Assembly (NCBI GenBank): GCA_963573305.1
Contig: OY754329.1
Location: forward strand, 17,141,200 to 17,205,199
DNA from: Pyrrhosoma nymphula
Lineage: Eukaryota > Arthropoda > Insecta > Odonata > Coenagrionidae
Reading direction: 5' to 3'
DNA: 64,000 nt
A program made the position numbers and the translations under genes. The notes under the pieces are model-generated. The model was not told where the DNA came from. It saw only the letters and a program-made list of their open reading frames with translations, and searched no databases. Position 1 is the stretch's first letter. Each line of letters starts with the position of its first letter. Below, one piece after another: positions 44,700 to 57,309 of the stretch.

Positions 44700-45820
44700 T
44701 CGTTATCGAAACCGCTCTAGAAGGGAAATACTCACAATTATTGTCTTAAGAACGTAATACATCAGTTGAAATTAGAGATTTAAAGCACCGGATAAAATTT
44801 GAAGAGTGATGATCACGCGTTATCAGCTCAACCGGTGTTTCTGCAACATTGCACCATATTTTCCAGAAATTACACGGAATCAATGTCACCGGGAATTTAA
44901 ACATTTGGAGGCAGTATACTTCGGGCTCGTATGGCCAATTAACACAAACATCCTTTAGCTACCACAGAAGATCAACATCGTCCTGGACGAATCAAACAAC
45001 ATTTTATGCAATGCATACCCTGTACACGACTTATGTATAGCATTTTTTGTTTAAACTTGGTATCCGTTACACATGCGATATGTTTTTTCTGGAGGACGGC
45101 TACTTTCCGAGACCCATTTACATTACTAGCAATGGTATCTCTAAATGTGTGTTGAAAGATTTTGATATCACATAACCTGGATGTGTGTGGTGATTATGAC
45201 CAAAATCACCGATACAATGTTCTTATTTAATAATAGCCCTTTGCTGGCTGATGTTGATGACTTTGCAGAATATGCCTTAATTTGGTTGAAAATTTTTAAA
45301 GTACTTTAGAGGTATAATTCATATTATGTATTGTGTCAAAAAGTTTTTCTATGAGTGCACATTGTCAGTAGTTTTAATTTAAATGCCAGTTGACCAAAAA
45401 CCGGGACCATTTTGGCCCAAACCTTGGAAAAAAACTTTCAAAATGATGAATTGGCATATGAGTTCTAGCGCAGGAATGATGAGCCCGAAAGGAAGGGAAA
45501 ATATTTTAACTATGACGTAATTGTAGATGCCTTAAAATAAAGCTAATTATTTTGAAAAAATCTCTTTTGTTTACATATTACCTTCAAGTTTTGTCAGTTG
45601 CACTGTAATGTTTTGAGTGTTAATCTCTATCCGAAATCTAATTCATATGAGATTTTTATAAATATTTATGGAAAATGGACAATATGAGGCAATGCATTTA
45701 TCCAGAAAAAGAATGCTATGAGTACGTATAAGAACTGCTAAAATTATTTTGGGCAAATTGGCTGATATTGCATCTTGATATTGCTTAATTTGGCTCTTTT
45801 TATAACGACCTACAAGTTTA
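44700..45820. other. intergenic, nothing recognised
   Basis: AT-rich; short frames only. Confidence 0.4.
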
Positions 45821-45821
45821 A

Positions 45822-47203
45822 CCTTGGTAAAAATTTAGAAGGAAATTGCCCACGCTTAGCAGGAATAGAAGGATTTAGCAGGAATAGCAGGTGTTAGCAG
45901 GAATAGCAGGATTTAGAAGGAATAGCAGGATTTAGGTGGAATATCAGGATTTAGCAGGAATAACAGGATTTAGCAGGACAGTTCTATAAACAAGTATTAA
46001 AATGAATAACAGTATTCATAGTATAAGTATATATATTTTTCATTGAAGTAATTATGAAAAGAACCCAATATATAAACATTAAAACAATAAAAACCTATAA
46101 AAAAGAGTAAAAACCAATTCCAGGGGAGGGTATCGATCTTTGAACCTTTCCACACATGGCCATCTGCCTTAATCACTGGGCTATCACCACTGTACGAAGG
46201 AAAGGAATTTCGCAGGGGTTAAGTGTAGTATTTGATTTCATGACTTTGCTTTTCAATGACCAATTAATATAATTACCCATTAATAACTGGGGTTCATGTT
46301 GAGGTATAATTCCTCTGTTTCTTACAGTTCCCTCTTCCTTGGTAATGTCGATGTATGTTCTACATTTTACTTTTCATGATTATTCTTCCTCATGACCTTG
46401 TTCATCCTCTTGACTAAACGTATGCTCTCTATGATTACCACCGTGTGAAATTGATTGTACCTAAATTGCCATTATTTTGTCTTTAACTTTTGTTTTATTT
46501 TATGCATGATTTTCACTGTAATTGGATAGATTCGTGTGAAATAAATACCTATCTATCTAATAATTTAGAAGGAACCGCAGCAGGAAGTTAGCAGGATCCT
46601 GCAGGATGTAGCAGGAGTTTTAGCAGGATGAAGCAGGAATTTTAGTAGGATTAGCAGGAATTTTAGCAGGATGTAGCAGGAGTGTTTGCAGGATTAGCTG
46701 GACTCAGCTTGAACTTTGACAGCATATCCTGCTAATATTCCAGTGGGATTTTTATGAATTTTTAATAAAGAAAATTATTTAACTAAACATTTAAAACGCA
46801 TTCAAGAAATATTAAAAAAAAAAGCATGTAGTTTAAATATTTTTTGCATTCATATTTTCAGTGTTGCAATATTGATATTGTAGATATCTCACACTATAAT
46901 TGTATATTTTTTCTTGAATGCATTTTAAGTGCTTTAAATAATTTTATTTATTAAAAATTCATAAAAATCCCACTATGGAATATTAGCAGGATGCTGTCAA
47001 AGTTCAAGCATAGTCCTGCTAAAATTCCTGCAAGATCCTGATAATCCTACTAAAATTCCTGCTACATCCTGCTAATCCTGCTAAAATTCCTGCTACATCC
47101 TGCTAATCCTGCTAAAATTCCTGCTACCTCCTGCTAATTCTGCAAGATCCTGCTAACTTCCTGCTGGTTCCGTCTAAATTTTCCTGCTAAATTTTTACCA
47201 GGG
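45822..47203. mobile_element. 1.4-kb foldback element with TAGCAGGA-rich arms
   Basis: The left end CCTTGGTAAAAATTTAG pairs with the right end, which read inward is CCCTGGTAAAAATTTAG. The inner arms 46563-46825 and 46910-47185 form a long near-perfect palindrome (for example AACTTTGACAGCAT against ATGCTGTCAAAGTT, and CGCATTCAAGAAA against TTTCTTGAATGCA) around a loop of about 85-90 bases. Both arms carry tandem TAGCAGGA units. The left arm is interrupted by about 570 bases that include a tRNA-like sequence. No coding capacity. Confidence 0.75.
46118..46200 (-). mobile_element. tRNA-derived SINE head inside the foldback element
   Basis: On the minus strand GTGGTGATAGCCCAGTGATT resembles a tRNA A box and GGTTCAAAGATCGATACCC a B box. 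Downstream AT-rich sequence could be the body. It probably inserted in the left arm of the foldback element. Confidence 0.45.
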
Positions 47204-47960
47204 AATTTATGAGACATTTTTTTCATTTATGCCACAAAAATATGATTGCATACGAAAAATTGCAGTACTTTATACAATGTTGAAAATTACAATTTGAATT
47301 AAAAATCGAAAGATCGTAAAAAATAAGCATCAAACAAAAATCACTAAAAATTAAATGTTAGCACGTAACCAGTTTACAAACCTACTGCTGGTATCTACCA
47401 ACCGTACGACGCACGAGCGATAGTGGCTCGGTAGCCGAACGTAGGATATAACAAAAGTGAAAATCATAATTTTTCTTTCTGAATTCTAAGTTTATTCATT
47501 GTAATATTAATTTTTCAGTTCTATGAAGAGAGATAAATTAACTACAGCGTATGCTCATAAGTATTGGAAATTATAGTGGAAAAAATGTATCACTCAAATT
47601 AATTTAGCCTATGGACTAGAGTATAATCACGTAAACTGGCGACTTTCCGATTCTATTTTTTTTAACGAGAATATGCAGTTTTGATTGTGTAAGCGTTGAG
47701 AACTATCGTATCTTAATTAAAGAAATAAAAGTAAACCTCATATTTTGGGAAAAAAAATGTCCTTGAAGGATTTATTTTTCCATATTGGAACGTGACCCCC
47801 TATTTCCAGAAGACTTATGCTTCCTCCAACCCGGATTCGCGCTACCCGGCATAAGCACGGAACGTAACCCCCGCGGTCGAGGAATTTTCACAGCAAATAA
47901 TTACAAAACAGTATTTATTAGTAACAGTACTTAGTAACATTACACAGTATTTATTAGGGG

Positions 47961-47997
47961 TACAACGCGTTTCGCCGACCTACGGCATCATCAGGTA
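47961..47997 (-). ncRNA. hammerhead-like hairpin, best-preserved core
   Basis: Minus strand: CTGATGAT, stem II GCCG-TAGGT-CGGC, then GAAACGCGTTGTA. CUGAUGA and GAAAC are intact and GTA could be the cleavage triplet. The pairing of stem I is not evident. Confidence 0.5.
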
Positions 47998-48236
47998 CAA
48001 ATTCTTAGTTTGTTTTGTTTATTGACCATTGCTTGTTGTCATAGTTACGGCATTGGTTTGAGTGAGAGAGGTGACGGTTATACCGCCACCTTCCTCACTC
48101 AACTGTGGAAAACTCTCCCTCACTCAGAATAAATAGGTACTGTAGAAAAAATACAAAATGTATAATTTAATATGGATACTAAATATTTATACAATGTAAA
48201 GCCTGAAACCATAGAGTGTATGGATGGTATTACTCT

Positions 48237-48703
48237 CTAAGTAAGGTTGATGGGCTGGAGGTGAAGTTTTCTGCAGGGGCCTCGCCGGGGAGATGAGCGC
48301 TTTCTCGAGAGCGGTGAGGAGGGGGTGGTGTTATGATCGGCGGAAGGAAGGTCGCCCTTTTTTTCCCGCCAATCATCTCTCTTCACACTCGTCCCCTCCT
48401 CCTTCTGCCCTCGGCCGTCTCCCTTTCCGTAGCTCGCCAATTAGGGGGCAATATGGCGAGAGGCGCAATCGAGGTGAAAGTATCAAAACTTTCCATCACG
48501 CCTTTTTCTGCGAAAGGCCGTTCCATGCAGTTCGCGAAGCACTGCACTCGTCCTCCTTCTCCTCCCTCTTGCCTGTCTGCCCCACTATATCTCTGCAATC
48601 CAAGCCATCGAGGGGTTACAGGTCATTTACGACGAGGAATGCAGATAATCGCACCAAGTACTTACTGCAGGAAATAGAAAAGGGCTTATCCTTCAATTGG
48701 TAA
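48237..48703. other. GC-rich block without recognisable gene
   Basis: Overlapping frames up to 136 codons on the plus strand (48293-48703), serine/arginine/proline-rich, no domain seen. Just downstream of a PLE-type end. Confidence 0.25.
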
Positions 48704-49168
48704 TTTATTTCTTCTTTGTTTTAAACAGGCTCGTGGTTTTTACAATTATCGGGCATCAACGTTTTGCGTTTTATATTTCGTTATTTAAGCTAGAAAGTAA
48801 ATGTAGGTATACTTTTTATTTTCCTTTGTGATGATAGTCTAGCAATATGATATCTTTTACTAGATATTCTTTTCCTGGCAGTAAATATGTAGGTAATGGC
48901 TCCATAGGTTCTTTCTTTGCTCTGGGAACATATCAGAAAAAATCAGATGTCATGCACAGAATGTGGAGAATATTTATCACAAATTGTGGGCCATCAACGC
49001 GTGCAAAGTCTAATTATTATGATGATACACTGAAACATGATGACACGCTCAGACCTGAATGCACGTAATTATTTATTATTAATAATTTGCACGAAATAAA
49101 CGATAAAAAGACCATGAAAAAATAAATGCCTCGTTGATACTTTTACTGGTACGAGCTTTGCTCTCGAT

Positions 49169-49820
49169 GACTGCAGTCATTGGTATTGAAAGTGGAAGAC
49201 AGGGATTTCCCTGAAAGCTTCATAGTGGATTGTTATTTATTTGATAATCGTCATGAGAGAACATTGATAAAGTTAATTAATTCTCCCACTCACTTAAAAA
49301 TCAGTCCGGAAGTTGGTAAGATGCCTGCAGTCCAGGGCCGTAGCCAGGTCATGTCTTTACGAGGGGCAACTAATTTTCTAGGAAGGGCAAACGTTTTATA
49401 GTTATATAACAAAGGCTTGGAAAGGTTAAAATTGTAAACTTATTCGATATTTTCAAGGTTACTATTTTTAGTCTTAATTTAATATAGATTATTTTAGGTT
49501 ATTGTTCGACTCTTAAAGCTCGCCACTGTAAAGCAGAGTAGGTACTAAAAGGAGCCATTAAACTCTAAAAAAAAACTCTTAAAGCTAGGTTGGGCAAAAG
49601 AAATTCCAGGAGGGGCGGCGTCCCCCCCTCTGCCCCCCACCCCTGCCGCCCCCGGCTACGGCCCTGCTGCAGTCATTGGTATAGAAAATAGAAGACAGGG
49701 ATTCCCCTGAAAGCTTCTTAGTGGATTGTAATTTATTTGGCAATCCTAATGAAAAATCATTAATAAAGTTAATTCCTTCTCCCACTCACTTAAAAATCAG
49801 TCCGAAAGTTGTTAAGAGGA
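49169..49820. repeat. tandem duplication split by a hAT MITE
   Basis: 49169-49325 (CTGCAGTCATTGGTATTGAA to TTGGTAAGATGC) is repeated at 49667-49820 (CTGCAGTCATTGGTATAGAA to TTGTTAAGAGG) with scattered differences. The MITE lies exactly between the two copies. Confidence 0.8.
49333..49666. mobile_element. 334-bp hAT-type MITE (copy B)
   Basis: Ends CAGGGCCGTAGCCAGG and (inward) CAGGGCCGTAGCCGGG. Exact 8-bp target duplications CTGCAGTC at 49325-49332 and 49667-49674. It sits at the junction of a ~156-bp tandem duplication. Confidence 0.9.
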
Positions 49821-50369
49821 CCATGTAAGGTTGACCTAACTCATTACTAACAATTAATCCGAGGATGCTGGATTTTCATACTTTCTGAGGGGAGGAACCC
49901 GGTTGTCTCCTGGAAGACATTCTGAGATCCAGAAAATAAAACCACTTGTACTCTAGATGGGGAATAATCCAAGAGTCCTTTTCATGTAGAGGGATAATAA
50001 GCCAATGATGACAGCTTACGGAAAAGAAATATTACTTAAAATTCATCCGGCTCTGATTGACGCTGTTTTTATTTTTCCGTTGAGTTTTAAACATGATTGA
50101 CGGTACAACTTTGATATTGCGAGACTAGTGAGATGGCAAATGAGCTCAAATCACTTACCAAGATGTTTCATTTTATTAATAGGTAGTTGCGAAAAGATGT
50201 GCGAAGATGTTATCTCAGCCGTTAAAACTTTAGAAACTGCAAATAACTCTGAACATTAATGGTGAGATTCGCAGAGTAGTGCTTCGTTTTTTCCTTGGAG
50301 CGTAACATAGCTAATCTCTACGAGCAGAAATTATGTGCTAAGTAGACCTCTACCTCACTCACCTCTGCC

Positions 50370-50411
50370 CTGAGGACGATGCTCGACTATAGCATCGAAA
50401 CGTTGGCCGCC
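50370..50411 (+). ncRNA. hammerhead-like hairpin, intact core boxes
   Basis: CTGAGGAC, stem II GATGCT-CGACTAT-AGCATC (perfect), then GAAACGTTGGC. CUGANGA is intact. It lies about 210 bases before the inverted tRNA-like pair. Confidence 0.5.
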
Positions 50412-50552
50412 ATGGACCTAACTACCCGGTGCAAACCCCGAAAGATCGCTGACATAGCTAATCTCCACAAATTTTGAAGATACCGGGACTACCGTATAAC
50501 TTTTTACTGAGCCACCCGCAAGTGCACATTAGTGCGGTGTTCCACAAAGGAA

Positions 50553-50620
50553 AACAAATATTGGTCTCGAACGGGATTCGAACCCGGATCCCTCAATTTC
50601 GCACCGAGTGCTTTAGCTAG
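50553..50620 (-). mobile_element. tRNA-like SINE head, left member of inverted pair
   Basis: Minus strand TAAAGCACTCGGTGCGAAAT, then GATCCGGGTTCGAATCCCG (B box and T arm). Lacks the 5' half. Confidence 0.55.
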
Positions 50621-50694
50621 GGCTCGGTAGCTTAGCTGACTAAAGCAATCGGCGCGAAATATAGGGATCCGGGTTCAAATACCGGTCAAGGCGA
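50621..50694 (+). mobile_element. tRNA-like SINE head, right member of inverted pair
   Basis: GGCTCGGTAGCTTAGCTGAC (A box), then AAGCAATCGGCGCGAAATAT and GATCCGGGTTCAAATACCGG (B box). It is the same sequence as the minus-strand member, head-to-head. Confidence 0.55.
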
Positions 50695-50699
50695 ATGAT

Positions 50700-52489
50700 T
50701 TTTCCTCTGTGGAATATTACACTAACTTAACTCCAGTTTTGGATCTTAAAGGAAAGACTAATACAAACCTAACTGTTTTCTACAGAGAGGTTTCTACTAT
50801 TATCTATATGGCTTTATGATGATACACTTTGAAAATTTCCTTGACGGACACAAGCGTATTGCCTGATGTTGCGACCTGTCTGACGGCAGTCTCAGATCCA
50901 TCTGGGATCGAGCATGGCAGTAGAAAGTGAATAAGTGACCTACAGAGAGCCCAATTATACCAGTCGGCTTATTATTTAGAGAGCCAAATTGTAGCCATTC
51001 CATTTGAGACATGAATTTCGATTGACGTCGCCGGCGTCAATGAGTATCTTGTTATTTTATCCATGTCATAAGGCATTTTCCATGTGATATGTATATATTC
51101 TCATGAAATATTTAGGGTTAAATATTGGACCACCCTCTACCATCGTTATTACTGCGCCTTTTTGAGTAAATTGAAATTATATGAAATAATATTTTTCACG
51201 CGTGTTCTTTCACATGCCAGCCATCTGACCATTTTGTCTCCTGATCCTTACCTGAATTAAGCTACCGATGTAGGCATCCGGGGTAGATATTATGATGAAC
51301 AGGTCAAATACTTACTCGTAGAATTAACGTCTTTCAAATATCTTATGGGTGGATAAAAATAAAAAATATTTTCCAACAAAAAGAACAAATTAAATACCGA
51401 AAATTATCACGATAATTATATGTGAAAAATTACGCATCTTTGTATCCACCCATTATCTTTAAATTCCACGCAATATCACATGAATCTTCTGAATTTATCC
51501 AATTAATTATTTATTAGTTTCTATTGCTCTGGAACTGTTTTATTTTATTTTTAAATAATGTTTTTACCGCAGAGTATTCTTCCATGCGAGTGAAAACAAT
51601 ACTATTCATAGGAATTATGTTGACGAAGACATCACTTCATACACTTTCAGTATTTATCGCTTTAATTTCCTATATCTAGAACAGAGAAATTAATGCATGT
51701 TTGGTTGTACAGAGAAAGTTATACTCTAACAACACGGGAACATCTGTTCTGCTGTTTCGAACTATGATTAATTATATTAAATTCTGGTCATTTGCTTTAA
51801 AAAGAAATTTTTCTGTTGTTTAAAAAAATCATGTCTGAAATATCATTTGGCCTAGTAACTTTGGTGTAAATAACGACAGCGAATACAGCTTTAAATTTGT
51901 TCTTCTACTTGGAGGCGGTGTAAGTTGGGATTCTTTAGATTTATTCATTTAATAAAATTGCAGAGAAAGGTCTGAATAAAAATACTGGGACAGAAAGATT
52001 ACTAGAGGGAAAGAGGTGTAGGTATGACCGAGTTGAGGAAAATTAATCAAAATTAAAGGAAAAGGCAATTAGTAATGGACTTTGACGGTCATCTGTAAAG
52101 AGAGGGAGTGAATCTTATATACCTACAGTCTAAGAAGAAAGGAAAAACGAAAAAAAGGCAGACGTACACCTTATGACGTCAGTCGAAGTCAGGAACAACG
52201 TGATAAAAGACTGCATTAAAAGCCATTATAAAACTAGACGTGCAGTGATACAGAATCAAACGAAGATATGGGAAGGTAAACGAAATATTAAATGACCGAA
52301 ATACCAGAGAATAATGCAAAAAATGGAGAGCCTAAGGAAGGAATGGTGGAAGAAATAATAGAAAATAGGAGACATTTATAATAAGAAAGTTGGAAAATGA
52401 ATAGGGGGTTAAGATCGGTCCAGATTCCGGTGTCTGTTTGGAAGGGTTTTGGGTGCGATGGGATAGGTGAGATTTGGGATTTGATTATT
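50700..52489. other. intergenic, nothing recognised
   Basis: AT-rich, decayed purine-rich stretch at 52000-52440 possibly an old LINE end. No gene. Confidence 0.35.
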
Positions 52490-54290
52490 ATTATTTATTT
52501 TATTTTACAAGGGCCATGGAAAGATTTGTTGGTATAGGAGTCGTCAGTTTACAGTTAAAAAAACATAAAAATAGTCTATACACATATAAAAATACAGATA
52601 ATGCTGAAAACATTTTTTTTTACATATAAGGTTCCCTTTCCTGAAATATAATGTTTCCAAACTTATAAATTGTCAATTAAAAATTCCTGAACAGTGTTAT
52701 AACACTTGGTCAAGAAAATCTTTTTCAAAGTTTTTTTTTAAATTCTTCCACTGACCTAGTATTCTTCACACTGTCCGGTAACGAATGAAATATTTTTTCA
52801 CCCATAACCATTGGGTTATTTGATGAAATATTTTTTTGTGATAAGTTGCATGAATAAGGTTTGCATTTCTAGTGGCATGAAAATGAATCTCTCTGTTAAA
52901 ATTATATTGCTGCATATTATTTTTAACCAGAACATCTACACAGTAAATGTAGATTGTTGGAATCGTTAGTAGGTTCAACTGCTTCATAAGTGGTTTGCAC
53001 GAATTCTTTTGAGGAATACTCAGCATACATCTAACTATTTTTTTCTGCACCAGGAAGATTTTTAAAAGTAAACTACGAGTAGTTGAGGATCCCCAGTGAA
53101 CTATTCCATAAGAAACCCTAGTATATAAATTGGAATAGTACATGGATTTTAATACTTCTATTGATACTGTGTTATAAAGAAAACGAGCCTGATATGCGAA
53201 AGAGTTGAGTATGGAACACAATTTAGAAACATGGATGGCCCAGCTGCCTGTATTTTGCAAATGCAATCCCAGAAATTTTACATCATTTGCTACTAAAATG
53301 GGTATATTTTTTAATGCCAAATTTGGACTATTACTGTTACTAAATTGGTTGAACAACTGAACCTGAGTTTTATTGCAATTTAGTTTCAATTTATTATCGA
53401 GACACCAGATCAATAAATTATCCAATAATTCTTGGGTCAGATTAAAGAGCCCTTTGATGTTGTTTTCTGAGACTATAAAACTCGCATCATCAGCAAATAA
53501 CACTGGTTTTACACTACTTTTCTTAATTAGTGTAGGTAAGTCATTTGCATAAAGTAAAAATAGAATGGGGCCCAGGATTGATCCCTGTGGAACACCTGTT
53601 GTGATCCTACAAGGGTCTGACAAATATTTCTCATTCCCTGAGGTTATTTCAACTTTTTGAGTTCTACATGACAGGTATGACGCTAGCCAATCCAGTGCTA
53701 TACCTCTGATGCCTAATCTATGACACTTACATAGGAGGATCGTGTGGTCCACCATATCAAATGCTCTGGAGAAATCCAGAAATAAGGCTAAAACCTTTTT
53801 GTTGTTATCAAGAGAACTGGTCACGAAATTCATTGCATTGAGCAGAGCTGATTCTTTTGATCTTCCTTTTATAAATCCCCATTGGCAATCAGATAATGAA
53901 TTTGATTCATTCAAGTACTATTGTAATTAATAAGTTCAAATAATTTAGAAAATGAGGATTTTAACGATATTGGTCTGTAATTAGCAACACCTTTAGTTCT
54001 ACCTTTATTTTTGTAGACAGGAATTACTTTGCTTTCTTTTAATACTCTAGGAAAAACACCATTTTAAAGGAATTTATTAATTAAATGTAATAATGGTTGT
54101 ATAACAAAATCTTTACACTGAAACAGCAAGTTAGGAGGTGTATTATCAATTCCAGGGGTTTGATTTCTACTTAATTTGTGTAGACAGGAATATACTTCCT
54201 TTTCGTCGGTGGGGTATAAGTATAAGGAATTTAAGTCATTTGAATTAATTCCATAGTTTTTATAGCTAATTGCGGTTGCACTTTTTTGTT
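52490..54290 (-). pseudogene. Jockey/CR1-like LINE, 5'-truncated, reverse transcriptase
   Basis: The longest frame (53914 down to 52766) is an RT with FLDFSRAFDMVDHTILL, TTGVPQGSILGPILFLLYAN and LFADDASFIVSEN (catalytic FADD). It continues upstream in other frames: VLKESKVIPVYKNKGRTKGV then ANYRPISLKSSFSKLFELI (stop TGA between), and TPGIDNTPPNLLFQ near 54150. The endonuclease and ORF1 are missing. The 3' end near 52490 carries an AAATAAATAATAATAAT tail. Stops and frameshifts make the copy inactive although 382 codons are open. Placement in Jockey or CR1 needs a tree. Confidence 0.8.
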
Positions 54291-54299
54291 TTCATAAAG

Positions 54300-55479
54300 T
54301 TCTGAGAGATCAAGTAAATATTTATTTATTTTATTTTATAATGAAACATTATGACACTTAAAAAGTGAGCTGGATGAATGGACTGCATACTAGTTGCAAT
54401 CTATCAAGGAAATGTCAAGCAGACGATTTTATTCATCAGAGAGAAATAAATTCCGTGTTGTATTCAATGAAGAGATAAAGAAGAGTGGTGGAAGAGAGTC
54501 AAGAGAGGTCCAGAAGCAGTTCAGGTATATAGAAGAGGTTCAGTCAGGGTGAAGAACGAAGGACGGGATATTTGCTTTAGTGTTGATGGTGGAAAAATAT
54601 AGGGAAATGATAGTAGATATACGACGTTTTTTCATTGACATGTGAACCAAGCAATTGCTAAGCATTCCCAGAACAGATATAACTAACACGCACAAATGTG
54701 AGGTATGGGCACAAAGTAGGGGGGGATCTGTTTAGCGTCGATCTAATGAATGGTTCATTATGCATATAATGGCTTTCAGAAATTGAGTAATCATCAAAAA
54801 TTTACGCTCGAGTTTGAAAAATTGACAAAGCGACGATTAGATATGAAGATATGTGACAACGTCATGACCCTATAGCGCTCGTTAAAGTTTCGTAACGGTG
54901 TAGTTATCAGATCGAGGTTAGTGGCATGCATAACTTAATGCGATGGAAACGAACAGATCGCATTGAACGACACACTGCAGGAAAAAAAAACGCAGTGACG
55001 CACGTCACTTCGCTGAAGATGAGCAACCCATCAGGACACGAAAGTTGGCCTTTCGCGCCGACTAAGAGATCGGCGGGCCGATAATTCCCAGGGGTGGTCA
55101 TGGCGTTGAACAGGGGTACCCGCCGCTTGGACGTAGCAGGCACAAAATGGAGCAGAGACCCAGTTTGGCAATATTGGCAAAATATGGTTTCCCATAACAG
55201 TTCCATCTCCGTCATGGACCAGCTTTCAGCCCACACTTCTTTCTTGTCATATGGTGGAAGTATCCCATGATGGAAGGTAGAGTCGCGAAAACATGGCTCT
55301 GAGTAAATTGAGTAGGAGTAGAAAATTGATATTAAAATACCTTCTAGTTGAAGAGATGGAAGATGATGAACTTCTTCCTCAAATGTACTGGGGAAAAAGG
55401 GCTAAAAGACACGCATGTTTGCCTGGATGAATGAAGAAGGATTATTTAAAAAGCTGATTGTAAACCATCTGCGTGAAGA
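54300..55479. other. intergenic, no gene supported
   Basis: A 109-codon minus-strand frame at 54907-55236 shows no recognisable domain. The rest is AT-rich and featureless. Confidence 0.3.
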
Positions 55480-56110
55480 CAGCAAAAAACTTCCTCTACA
55501 AGGATCTCATCCTGCTCTTCGGAAAAATTGGAAGCCATGACGACGTGGACACTACTTTAGACGACAGAAGGGACTATTCAGTTGCTATCTCGTTCCAAAA
55601 AAGCAGAATCATTATTATTACTTGCTTACCACAAAGTTGCAAATTTTCTGAGAGGATATCTGACCGACTTTCATCTCGTTCTTTCCATTTCCTCGCCCGT
55701 CCCCTTTGCTATGTTCGAGAGAGTTTATCGCTTTGCGAGACGAATGCAGTCGACTCCGAAGGAATCTGGTTCCCAGCGAGAGTCGCCCTCGGAAGAATGA
55801 AGCGACCTCAGTCGCCGGCGGAAAGGACGCGCGCGCTCTTTTGGAGGGAATGCGGGGAGGAGTCGTCCACCAGGTGGCCATCCGCGGCTCTAGAAATCGC
55901 CGTGGTGGACTCTTGAAGACGTGTGTGAGGTCGGCAAACAAAGAATTACGAAACGATTGCACAAGAGATGCCCCTGTCGTCACCGACTGAACTTCATCGC
56001 CTTTTGGGACGACCACTTTCACTCGAAGAGAAGAGGAAAAAAATGGATGGGGAAAAAACCTTTCGAGACGTCTTCTAGAACGACATCGAAACACCGCGTG
56101 ATATTTTCAA
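55480..56110. other. GC-rich block without recognisable gene
   Basis: CpG-rich (GTCGCCGGCGGAAAGGACGC) with overlapping open frames on both strands up to 158 codons (55618-56094, minus). The residue content is basic and low in information. It could be a first exon or a repeat. Confidence 0.3.
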
Positions 56111-57309
56111 CTGTTTGAATATTCAGTCTCTTCTTCTATTGCAAATCATCAAGAAGAATTTTGTCTACGCCCACATTGAAAGTGGAGCAGTGATCCATAA
56201 ACATTTATCCGTTAACCATGAACGTTTATCCGTTGAACCGTGAATGTTTTTCTTTCATCTCACTGAATTATAGAAGTAATTCACTCCTATGTCTATGTTT
56301 TGCACATATGTAATGAGTTGGATAACCTTTCTGAACCTGGAAACGGCTTTATCACATTTACAGGAAATCAAACATCGCATGGAATCGAGGATCATGTGCT
56401 CTCTTTACTCTGCCACAACTGAGAACTTATTTCACAGGAATTGCAAAAAAAGAGAGCTGTTTTGGCGTAAATGTGCTTTGATATTTATCACTCGATGGTA
56501 TTCCACAGACAGAAGTTTTATCAGAATCATGGAAATTGATGGCCCCGCATCCTTAGAGCGTGATGCCCGGAAGAGGAAAGCGTACTGAGGTGGCGGGACA
56601 AATGGAACGGATGGATACCTTCAGCTCCCCCCTCTGCCCCCACACTCACGCTAGATTCACCCACCTTGACCTCCAGCTCTTCGCCGGCGAGGGCCAACAA
56701 GTCCTGCAGTCCCCACGCAATGCTTTGACCAAAATTATCAGTGGACTTTTAACCTGACTTGCCCAATAATAACCAAAAAAAGTTTTTTTACCAATGGTTA
56801 ACGTTATCACTGTGCTCGTCTTCCATGGAAGTTAATTCGATGGGCCACGGTATTGATAGAAAAGGGTAAATAACACAGATTTTCCTTTATTGAATACCAT
56901 GTATAGGTGACTGAAACATCTTCAATGACAGTAAACTGTTTGAAAGAGGTTTTTGAGAAAGTATTTGCGGGTAAGGAAAGTAAAACTGCGATGAATTTCA
57001 TTGTCCTCATGCTGCAGGAATCGTGATTTGGAGAAAATTGTCCCCAGTTTATTTCCCTAAAATTTAGGACTAATCAATCCAGGATAGGGACATGTTTTAC
57101 CTGATTTCTTTCGACGCCGGGATATATTTGTAAGAATGGACATGGAACCTGTTGAACAGGGGAGAAATCAATTTTTCACTTAGATCTTACCATGATGCAA
57201 GTGCGCGATGCTTAGGATTACACAGGAAGCCTTGGACCTAATAGATGAAAGAAAAAAATCCAAAACTCAAAAAGAGAGGAAGGACAGCTGCGGTATAAAC
57301 CAATGAGAA

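Noticed and set aside
48293..48703. 136-codon plus-strand frame
   Set aside because: Low-complexity Ser/Arg/Pro content and competing frames; no family recognised.
55618..56094. 158-codon open frame on the minus strand
   Set aside because: Overlaps equally long frames on the other strand in GC-rich DNA, has no domain and no splice or start context, so GC-driven chance is likelier.
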